Of a stretch of DNA of 64,000 nt, positions 1 through 7,210 are shown in pieces. A program made the position numbers and the translations under genes. The notes under the pieces are model-generated. The model was not told the origin of the DNA and did no database searches. It saw only the letters and a list, made by a program, of their open reading frames with translations. Every line of letters starts with the position of its first letter. Within the stretch, counting starts at the first letter, position 1. Source of the stretch: Effrenium voratum (taxonomy: Eukaryota; Sar; Dinophyceae; Suessiales; Symbiodiniaceae). The stretch covers positions 575,326-639,325 of the forward strand of contig CAUJNA010003248.1 in the NCBI GenBank assembly GCA_963377175.1. Direction: 5' to 3'.

Positions 1-346
1 TTGAGCCACTCTTGTGCGCAACGTCTGCAGCCCGCCACTGAACAGCATGGTCTCTGGCGGCGACAGGCTGTCAGGTGTCGTCTGTGCTCGTCTGCTCTGT
101 AAACCAACTGCCAGTCAGAATGCTTACTCATTCCATGCTTTGCTGCCAAGGACAGCTTCGAAGACGCGCAAACAAGACAACCCCAAAGCCAGCTGTTTAC
201 ACAGACTCCAAGTCCCACACCCAGCTGCTGGTCGAGCACTTCACGTCCGGCATAACAAGTCGGAAGGCGAGCTCCTCGCTCAAGGCTCTGCCTCCTGCGC
301 CAGGGCTTCAACCTCAATTGAGAGCGGGACACAGATTGGGGGGCTT
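1..346. other. no supported gene
   Basis: Left edge of the window. Short ORFs are open on the plus strand, but none shows a recognisable domain or a convincing start. It is probably host or repeat DNA flanking the inverted repeat that begins near 347. Confidence 0.4.
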
Positions 347-600
347 AGACCCAGCATAGGGCATGCCTCAGATAAAATCCCCTCAGCCAACCACTTCAAC
401 CATATTAACCAACTGGGGCACGGCACCTCAACCAATTTCATCACCTAAATCCCTCCCAAATCCCAGATTCCCAAAATATAATTTTCCAAAATCCCAAATC
501 CCAAATTCCAAAAATATGATTTTCCAAATTCCCAAAATATAAAACTCCCATAATTTCAAAACATAAATCTTACAATGTTTTTTAATTGTAAGGTTTATGG
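347..600. repeat. left terminal inverted repeat of the AT-rich viral element
   Basis: This stretch reads as the reverse complement of the right-hand repeat (33,487-33,847). The outer 100 bases match almost base for base, including GGGCACGGCACCTCAACC. The inner part is a run of A/C-rich units built on TCCCAAAATATAATTTTCC, matching the G/T-rich units at 33,536-33,740, and it ends in a hairpin at 562-599. No target duplication was visible just outside either repeat. It could instead be two copies of an unrelated dispersed repeat in opposite orientation. Confidence 0.6.
562..599. terminator. hairpin of the viral family (copy 1)
   Basis: A 15-base stem with one mismatch (CATAAATCTTACAAT against ATTGTAAGGTTTATG) around a short T-rich loop. 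The same hairpin occurs at 32,819-32,849 and 33,487-33,526, in both cases at or just after a stop codon, which suggests an RNA 3'-end signal. Confidence 0.5.
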
Positions 601-842
601 AGAATTTCCCTTTTTGGGCTTCTGGGATCACCGTCGGCGCCGCGCCGCGCCTCGTCCTCACCATCTTCAACCAGCATCAGGCAGGGCGTGGTGGGTCAGG
701 GGCAATTAGAGTTTTGATGCCATTGTGTTGTAGCAATGAAAGCATTTGCAGTGTTGTTGACATTTTCCTCTCAAGTGGAATTGATTAGCAATCCTGGCCT
801 CTTTCAAGAAAGGGCATCGTCTTCATCAAGGAGCATCAGGAT

Positions 843-1756
843 TTGAGGGTGTATTGGTCAAACACCCAGTCCGGATGGGCAGTTCTTGAGGTCAGCGACC
901 CTGCCACTTGGAGGGATGAGATGAGCGCTGGTATCGTTGTCCCCAAGTTGAGCAAGAAGGCGCTTGAGGAACTGCTTGGATACTGTGGCAAAAGGTTGGT
1001 GATGCGCGGCGGTCAGACATGGACAAATCAATGCAACCTCGTGGAGCACATTACCAACACTTGGCAGAGAGTTCTTGACCGTTGCCATTGCGAGTTTCCT
1101 GCCCTTGCCTTCCAGATGCCCGATGTCAATGGCAGTGAGGCATCATCCGGTGAGAGCGAAGTGGATGAGGATGACGTCCACAAACTGCCGGATGAGACTG
1201 GCATCACACCCCCCACCAAGGACACAGGCATCCTCATCATTGCTAAGACCAAGGACGGTTCGCACTCATTCAAGGCAAGTTTTCCACAGGATGCTTCTGT
1301 GATTGATGTGATGAACCAGGTGTGCGAAATCACGGAGTTGACGATGGATGACTTTTCTTTGATTGGGAGTGTCTCTAGGTTGGCGTGGTTGCCAATTACC
1401 AAACTGTCATCCCTTGCCGTTGTCAACTTCACGGCGGTTTTCAACATCAGGTTGAGGGGTGGCGGCGGCGGACGTTGTGTTCAGAAGAGCATTGTGAAGT
1501 GCGACACTGCTTTGAGGACGCTTTCCGCAGATGAGCAGTTCTCAAGGTCAATCGCTTCGTGGAATTCGTGGGTGAATACAAGACCATGGAGAGTGCCCAA
1601 AAGAAACTCACAGCATCAATGGAGGCATTGCGCAAGATGGTCGTGGATGACCTGATGAACAACTACAGCGAGGAGGATGAGATTGATTTTGACACGGTGT
1701 TGGAGAAGATTAACCAGATGATTGGGTCAAAGGAGACCTCTGAGATGGACACCTGA
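843..1756 (+). pseudogene. ubiquitin-like-domain protein gene, frameshifted
   Basis: The first frame runs 843-1655 but leaves its sensible path near 1,530; the natural continuation is the overlapping frame that ends at 1,756 (charged, helical C-terminus ending SKETSEMDT). Residues about 130-207 look like a ubiquitin-like fold: a beta start ILIIAKTKDG, a helix VIDVMNQVCEI and a terminal RLRGG at 203-207 followed by extra glycines. In ubiquitin that motif is the processing and conjugation site. Here about 90 residues follow it, so the protein could be a precursor. The GC content is far above that of the viral genes to its right, so it is probably not part of the virus. An unspliced intron at the break cannot be excluded. 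Confidence 0.5.
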
Positions 1757-2520
1757 TTGTCACACACATTGACACCTGCCCAAAGCACAGGTGATGCCGG
1801 ATGATGATGTTTGGGCAAAGACCTTTTCCCAGTTTATCATTGCATCACCATCATTTCCACTGAAAAACCATTGAAAATATGACAGAACACCAATGACCAA
1901 CTGGCAAACCATCACATTGTATGATACATGTCCAATGTCGAACTCGCAAAATATCATTGCCTGACCATCATTTTCGTCTCACATTGGGCATAGGTCAGAG
2001 ACCGCTATGACACATTGGGATTGGGGGGAAAGGATTTCCTGCTGTAGTGCTGGGAGAGGGTTTGAACGGGTGAGGCAGGTTAGGTTGAAGGCAGGTTAGG
2101 TTGAGGACTGCCAGCCACCCCTTGTTTTGTTTTTACCCTTCCCCCATTTTGGTAGTTCCCGCATCGTTGTGCCCGCAGGTATCTTCTTCGTCGTCTTCGC
2201 CTACAAGACTTTCCTCTACTAGGTATGGACGGGAGGCATTGGGAGGGTTTTTTGATATATTTATATATAATATACAAGGGGGAAACTCTCGCCAATTTTT
2301 TGTTGCCCTGTTTGGTGATTGGTGGGAGTTTCCTGATAGTTTCATATATATTTTGGCGCTTTATTTATTTTATAAACTATGGATTATCCCCTTAAAATTA
2401 ATAACTAGACCACGGTTGGCCCGAAAGCAGAACATCGCAAGCGAGGTCGGCCCAACGCTGCAGGATGCGTTCTTTTTCCCTACACGAAGCATTCGTGAAG
2501 CAAGCGCGAGACAGCACCAG
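1757..2520. other. no supported gene
   Basis: Non-coding as far as can be seen. The segment 2,180-2,260 resembles 38,115-38,200 (shared GCAGGTATCTTC…TTCAAGAC-type blocks), suggesting a dispersed repeat. A short AT-rich stretch lies at 2,255-2,400. Confidence 0.35.
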
Positions 2521-2700
2521 GCAAGGTGCTCTGTGCAAGTTGCTCTGTGCAAGTTGCTCTGCGTAAGTTGCTCTGCGCAAGTTGCTCTGCGCAAGTTGCT
2601 CTAGGCAAGGCGCTCTGCGCAAACTGGTCGGTGCAAGTTGGTCTGCGCAAGTTGCTCTGTGCAACTTGCTCTGCGCAAGTTGCTCTGCGCAAGTTGCTTT
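2521..2700. repeat. 14-bp minisatellite (CTCTGCGCAAGTTG)n
   Basis: About 12-13 tandem units of period 14 with scattered substitutions. The complementary form recurs as degenerate arrays at 39,838-40,140 and 41,378-41,435, so this is a dispersed minisatellite family. Confidence 0.85.
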
Positions 2701-2731
2701 AAAATGCAAGTTGCATCTTGCGACGCCGCCC

Positions 2732-2812
2732 GCGGACCAGGGAGGAATCGAACCCGCGACCCGCCGGTTCCGGGAGCAGGCGCGCGAACCACGAGACAAC
2801 TCCCGAGGACCA
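2732..2812 (-). tRNA. tRNA-Arg(CCG)-like sequence, probably degenerate or a SINE head
   Basis: Read on the minus strand, the second half has a perfect B-box-like GGTTCGATTCC, preceded by a segment close to the anticodon arm of eukaryotic tRNA-Arg (GCGCGCCTG…CGGAACCGG). The T-stem contains a mispair, one base appears inserted in the anticodon loop, and the 3' acceptor strand does not pair with the 5' end. It is therefore probably a pseudogene or a tRNA-derived SINE head. Confidence 0.4.
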
Positions 2813-2830
2813 GTTCGAACAACACAAGTC

Positions 2831-3237
2831 GCGAAAAACCTCGAGTTTTTGCACCTCGACCACGCCGATTCCCGCAGAGGGTTGCGCGAGCACCGCAGAA
2901 ATTGCAAAAAACCTCGATTTTTGCACCTCGACCACACCGATCCCTGCAGAGGGCGGGCACCGCAGAAATCGCAAAAAAAACCATGGGTTTTTGCACCTCG
3001 TCCCCGCAGAGGGTTGCGAGAGCACCGCAGAAATCGCAAAAAACCTCGAGTTTTTGCACCTCGACCATGCCGATCCCCGCAGAGGGTCGCGCGAGCACCG
3101 CAGAAATTGCAAAAAACCTCGAGTTTTTGCACCTCGACCACGCCGATCCCCGCAGAGGGTCGCGCGGGAACTTTAGAAATCGCAAAAAACCATGGGTTTT
3201 TGCACCTCGACCACGCCGATCCCCGCAGAGGGTCGAT
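2831..3237. repeat. roughly 70-75-bp minisatellite with a palindromic core
   Basis: Five to six units, each with a core GCAAAAAACCTCGAGTTTTT followed by GCACCTCGACCACGCCGATC, CCGCAGAGGGT and GAGCACCGCAGAAAT. The core is near-palindromic. Some units carry CTCGAG in the centre and others CCATGG, so the dyad is kept although the bases differ. Confidence 0.85.
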
Positions 3238-3303
3238 TTTCGTGTAGTGTCGTCGGCACTACCCCGCCGCCCTAAGAAGAGATTTTAACTCCTCGCAAGT
3301 CAA

Positions 3304-3990
3304 TTGCACTTGACTCCTTGCACTTGCAACTTGCACTTGACTCCTTGCTTGTTTCAAGGAGTCATTGCAAGGAGTCATTGCAAGGAGTCATTGCAAGGAG
3401 TCATTGCAAGGAGTCATTGCAAGGAGTCATTGCAAGGAGTCATTGCAAGGAGTCATTGCAAGGAGTCATTGCAAGGAGTCATTGCAAGGAGTCATTGCAA
3501 GGAGTCATTGCAAGGAGTCATTGCAAGGAGTCATTGCAAGGAGTCATTGCAAGGAGTCATGAGAGCCATTGCAAGTTGCAAGGAGCCAAGTGCATGGAGT
3601 CAAGTGCAAGTTGCAAGTGCATGGAGCCAAGTGCAAGTTGCAAGTGCATGGAGTCAAGTGCAAGTCGCAAGTGCACGGAGTTAAGTGCAAGTTGCAAGTG
3701 CAAGGAGCCAAGTGCAAGGAGCCAAGTGCATGGAGCCAAGTGCAAGTTGCAAGTGCATGGAGCCAAGTGCAAGTTGCAAGTGCATGGAGTCAAGTGCAAG
3801 TTGCAATTGCAAGGAGTCAAGTGCAAGTTGCAATCCTTGCCATGACTCCTTGCAATGACTCCTTGCAATGACTCCTTGCAATAACTTTCATGATGATGAT
3901 TCCTTGCAATGACTCCTTGCAATGACTCCTTGCAATGACTTTCATGATGCTGGTTCCTTGCAATGACACCTTGTAATGACTCTCATGAGA
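3304..3990. repeat. inverted arrays of a 13-bp minisatellite
   Basis: About fifteen perfect copies of GTCATTGCAAGGA occupy 3,355-3,560. The complementary unit TCCTTGCAATGAC forms a shorter array at about 3,833-3,985, interrupted by CATGATGATGAT-like spacers. Between them is a related array of GTGCAAGTTGCAAGTGCATG-type units. The two arms could fold into one large hairpin. The long ORFs across it are only repeats read in three frames. Confidence 0.9.
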
Positions 3991-4132
3991 ACAACTCAAG
4001 TGAACCCAGCGGAAGAACCCTTCGCCATGCTTTCGGGAATTTTGAAAATTTTAAATTTCATAATTTTTACTGTGTTGTCGTTGGATGAACCTAGAAATTT
4101 CAAATTTCAAGCACAACCCCAAACTCGTTTCT

Positions 4133-4747
4133 TTAATCCACCAAACTCGTCAAAATCTCACAAATCAATCCAGCAGGTATTTTGTATAAATCTTCCTGTT
4201 TATGTTTTACATAGTCCTCGCCCCATGTTTCCTTGTTTCCATTTGGCAAACGTTGCGCTGTTTCAATATGTTTATTATTCCTCATTTTTCCTCAGTCCTT
4301 TTTGCATAAATCTCTAGGGTTCCAATTATTAGTGTTAGTCCAGAACCTAGTGCGTTTCCTATAATTAAATCCATACTTGCAATAATCAACATCTTTAAAA
4401 TCAAACTCATTCATATACTCCTGATTTTTTAATAATCCAGTTTGGGGGTTTTCAATTACAAAATACTTAGGATTAAAATCTTTGATAATCTCAATAGTTT
4501 TTAAAACTATACTATTAGCATATTCAATGTCTCTTATTCCTGTTGTTTTTGCTCTGCTGTATTCGGTGCATGGAGGACTGCTCCAAATAAAATCAAAATG
4601 GTTTCTGTCAAATGGTTTATAATCCCATTCCAAAATATCACAATTAATATCAGCATTTTTCAAGTCTAATGAGATTACATTAAAACTTAAATCACGTGCA
4701 ACTTTACCAACAGAACCACTGCCTGAAAATAATTCTAATAAATTCAT
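4133..4747 (-). pseudogene. viral C5-cytosine DNA methyltransferase with one premature TGA
   Basis: The product would methylate cytosine in DNA. Motif I is LLELFSGSGSVG (residues 3-14), the catalytic PC motif is SSPPCTEYSRAK (about 57-68), motif VI is FVIENPQTG, and KRTRFWTN follows near 133-140. The reading frame hits TGA at 4,292-4,294, but the same frame stays open to TAA at 4,133 and encodes a fitting C-terminus (NKHIETAQR, then LYKIPAGL). The break is therefore a single nonsense change, most simply Cys to TGA. At about 204 residues it is shorter than cellular Dcm/Dnmt enzymes, as small phage and virus enzymes often are. It lies just downstream of the coiled-coil gene at 4,772-5,104; the same pair recurs at 38.4-38.9 kb. 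Confidence 0.8.
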
Positions 4748-4771
4748 TTATTAGAATGATTTAGATATTTA

Positions 4772-5104
4772 TTATATTAATTCGTATTTTCCTTCTTCGT
4801 TCTTAAACAGTTTATAAGATTCAATAGTTTCTGGTTTTGGAGATTTAATTTTGTTCTTATTTAACATATCCATATATTGCTTTTGCTTATCTTGAAAACT
4901 GCCAGACGGACGCCCTATTTGTTTCTTTTCAAAGATTTTATCAATCTTTTCCTTCTCTTCATTGTCATTTTTTGGTTCGTTTGCCTTTGCATCAAGTTTC
5001 TGGTCAATAGTTTTCATCATCTCATATAACAGTTTAACATTTTTACTAACCGTCATTACCTTCTTTGATAGTTCAGCAATAGCATCAGCCTCAACTTCAG
5101 ACAT
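4772..5104 (-). CDS. small coiled-coil viral protein
   Basis: 110 residues from an ATG to TAA, uninterrupted. The N-terminal half (3-45) is a predicted coiled coil rich in Leu/Met heptads; the middle is very charged; a conserved-looking patch GRPSGSFQDKQKQYMDML (about 64-81) is followed by IKSPKPETIESYKLF. That patch is preserved in the decayed second copy at 38.8-38.9 kb, so the ORF is real. It could be a DNA-binding accessory protein by its composition, but I recognise no family. It ends 24 bp before the methyltransferase start. Confidence 0.65.
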   Translation of the reverse strand: MSEVEADAIAELSKKVMTVSKNVKLLYEMMKTIDQKLDAKANEPKNDNEEKEKIDKIFEKKQIGRPSGSFQDKQKQYMDMLNKNKIKSPKPETIESYKLFKNEEGKYELI

Positions 5105-5171
5105 ATAATTATTTATTGAAATATATATTTACGCATATAGTTGATTTAATGTAAAATCTACTCTTTAAATA

Positions 5172-5315
5172 CTAGTTTTTCATCATTTGTTTGATAGTTT
5201 CCTGTGTTTCATTGTCACCATTATCTGACGTTGTTGCCTCATTTCCAAATTTGATTGAAATATTATGTGCATCTGTTTCCAGACTGATACTGTCCTTAGT
5301 TTTATCAATATTCAT
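5172..5315 (-). CDS. hypothetical 47-aa viral ORF
   Basis: ATG to TAG, acidic and Asn/Thr-rich. It has the same strand and base composition as its neighbours and sits in the minus-strand run of small genes 4.1-6.3 kb. No recognisable domain. Confidence 0.35.
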   Translation of the reverse strand: MNIDKTKDSISLETDAHNISIKFGNEATTSDNGDNETQETIKQMMKN

Positions 5316-5343
5316 TTTCTTATCATTTTACCGATTTTGAACC

Positions 5344-5535
5344 CTAATGGCACACAAGAACGTTTACACTTTCCTTTTGTTGTATTTGTAACTCATTCCT
5401 AAGTTCTAATACCTTTTTACACATAGGACACTCAAACTCGGTTAGTGCTGTTTCTTTTATGATTTCTTCTTTTTCTTCATCTGTTGAAGAAACATTTAAA
5501 CCGGTCTTATTCTTTTTGTTTTTCTTTTGTTCAAT
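5344..5535 (-). pseudogene. zinc-finger-like small viral ORF lacking a start codon
   Basis: An open frame of about 63 residues with no ATG; a TAA lies immediately upstream in frame. It has a Lys-rich start, an acidic helix and a CPMC pair followed near the end by VCH, so it may bind zinc. Its Lys/Glu-rich layout with a CxxC recalls the finger protein at 25.3-25.8 kb, but homology is not established. Confidence 0.35.
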
Positions 5536-5540
5536 TTATA

Positions 5541-5702
5541 TTAATATTTACATTTTTCTTTTTTGATATATTGTATCACAAACTTAATTAATTCTAATGA
5601 ATAATAACAGCATTTTTTAATATTATTGTCAGTTATAACAACTTGTTCTATATTCTCTACTTCATCTATTAAATTAATATAATCTGAATAACTCCTGTTC
5701 AT
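5541..5702 (-). CDS. hypothetical 53-aa viral ORF
   Basis: ATG (MNRSYSDYINLIDEV…) to TAA, with no interruptions. It has a hydrophobic C-terminal third (ELIKFVIQYI) and a double cysteine. It lies between the lipase and the CxxC ORF on the same strand. No family recognised. Confidence 0.4.
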   Translation of the reverse strand: MNRSYSDYINLIDEVENIEQVVITDNNIKKCCYYSLELIKFVIQYIKKEKCKY

Positions 5703-5783
5703 ATAAAATAACAAGAAAATTATTGTTTAATTTCTGTCTTTCTTTTCTTGTAAAGTTGTTTCATCGTATCGTCTTTATTCCAT

Positions 5784-6343
5784 CTAAACAGTTATAGCAC
5801 CACGGTGAGCAAGACTGACAGGGTCTGGTTACTTCTAAAATTAATGTAATCATCAGTAGTTTTAATCCTTCCTGATATAAACGGTGCCCCGTAAGTGGTT
5901 AAAGTTAATTCTCTTTCGGGATAATCTTTTGGTATTTGTGCCCCTACACTTGAACCGAGACTATGTGTTATAAGGTGTTTAACTTCATTGTTTTCATCCA
6001 ATGCTTTTGATGTGTCTTTATATCGTTGCGAATATTTTGTCATTTTAAATGGTAATCCTACATCCGCCAGAATGTCATTAACAGCACCAGAAAACGTTCC
6101 TTTTCCAAATGTTCCGCTTACATACACTTTATTGCTGTCAATATAAAAACCTTTACCATTACCATATGCTTTACTTAATCCTTGTGCATCAGTTAAATTA
6201 GAACTAGGATAATAACTATTTAATATGTTGTCAGTCTGTTTCATAACATCAGTTGTTTTTGTTGTTTTCTTGTATGGTTGATAATTTATAATTTTCCCGT
6301 GCTTCATTTCATATATTAACTCTTTTCTATTATTATTTATCAT
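5784..6343 (-). pseudogene. viral lipase-like alpha/beta hydrolase, frameshifted near the 3' end
   Basis: The ATG at 6,343 opens about 170 residues that follow a class-3-lipase pattern: a strand VKHLIT, then the nucleophile elbow HSLGSSVGAQ (catalytic Ser in GxSxG-like context, about residue 135), then LTTYGAPF. The annotated frame ends artificially at 5,792. A one-base shift restores DPVSLAHRGAITV ending at TAG 5,784, supplying a plausible catalytic Asp and a His. The gene is divergent from the penton-like gene, with about 40-50 bp between them. Lipases are known in Polinton-like and other protist DNA viruses; the substrate is unknown. Confidence 0.65.
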
Positions 6344-6379
6344 ATAAATAAAGTTATAAATGCATTTCTACATTATTAA

Positions 6380-6736
6380 ATACTGATTACATATAAGAAG
6401 GTCTATATTGACAGTGCTCATAGGGTTAGTGGCACATCATCTAATTTTAGAGTTGAATTGCCAGAAACATCACAAGCAAATGACGGTGTTCATTGCTACA
6501 TTCACGAAGTAACATTGCCTAACTCTTGGTATTCAATACAATCAGGGTTAAATAATATATTATACTTTTACTCTTCCCCATTAGTTCCAGATGAAGATAA
6601 CACAAATGTCCATTATTTAGCATTACAATTGGACGAAGTAGTATATACTGGCACAGAACCAGCGACAGAATTAACTGCAAAAATAAACGATGTTGTAGAT
6701 AATACTAATTTCTCAAACACTTATGAAGTTACTTAC
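6380..6736 (+). pseudogene. penton-like minor capsid protein, 5' part (split by retrotransposon)
   Basis: Open from just after a TAA at 6,377, without an ATG, so the start is lost or shifted. The N-terminal KVYIDSAHRVSGTSSNFRV and the pattern HEVTLPNSWYSIQSG resemble the opening of jelly-roll minor capsid (penton) proteins of Polinton-like viruses. The frame ends YEVTY exactly where the LTR begins at 6,737 and resumes with SVKTNKITISS after the second CTTAC at 24,776. Confidence 0.65.
6732..6736. other. target-site duplication CTTAC, left copy
   Basis: Five bases directly before the left LTR, repeated at 24,776-24,780 after the right LTR. Five bp is usual for Ty1/copia integrases. Confidence 0.9.
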
Positions 6737-7087
6737 TGTCAAGAGACGGCAAGGTGACGTCCCGTGGGACGCTGTCCACCGAACCCTCCAGCTGTAAATA
6801 CCAACCACGTAGAAAGGTGTATACGGTCAAACCGTTATAGCCGAACCCGTGTAACAGTTGTAAGGGAGAAGGAATAATAGTTACAACAGTGGTCCTGACA
6901 AATGCAGCGCAAGCGAAGTGTTTTCCGCTCTCAATTGCCGATCACGTATGAACGCAGCTACACATAAGATCTTGAACCTCACTTGTGACTTGAGCCAAAT
7001 GGCAATCAATGGAACCTTGTAAGCAACACAAACACGGACCTCAGAACTGCTTCCCAATTTAGGCACGGGGCCAGGAGGGTTTTAACA
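6737..7087 (-). repeat. 3' LTR (left on the plus strand)
   Basis: 351 bp. It differs from the right copy at GTAAATA/GTAGATA and ATGCAGC/ATGCTGC only. On the sense strand it starts TGTTAAAACC and ends CTCTTGACA, and it contains the spliced-leader-like block at 6,989-7,003. Confidence 0.95.
6989..7003 (-). promoter_or_regulatory. spliced-leader-like sequence in the 3' LTR
   Basis: The sense strand reads GCCATTTGGCTCAAG, the 3' end of the dinoflagellate spliced leader (…GCCATTTTGGCTCAAG) minus one T. The same block is present in the other LTR and in the related element at 45,684-45,698. Confidence 0.65.
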
Positions 7088-7098
7088 TCCCCCATTTG
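7088..7098 (-). promoter_or_regulatory. polypurine tract for plus-strand priming
   Basis: The sense strand reads AAATGGGGGA immediately before the 3' LTR, the expected place and composition of a retroelement polypurine tract. Confidence 0.7.
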
Positions 7099-7210
7099 GG
7101 TCGCATTGTTCATCATGCGGTCCAAACACCACAAAACGTTCCAATGGCCACGGCTTCAGCTACGAAACTGTGTCGAACACTCTTTCATTCACTATTGCTA
7201 CACCGTCCAT

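Noticed and set aside
3355..3560. Possible CRISPR array
   Set aside because: Units are 13 bp, adjacent, without spacers, and the genome is eukaryotic.
2398..3845. Overlapping ORFs of 120-250 residues on both strands
   Set aside because: They are 14-, roughly 70- and 13-bp minisatellites read in frame, giving periodic peptides in all frames.
4020..6736. Organellar origin for the AT-rich DNA
   Set aside because: The genes are a methyltransferase, lipase, capsid-like protein, integrase and DNA polymerase, not mitochondrial or plastid genes.
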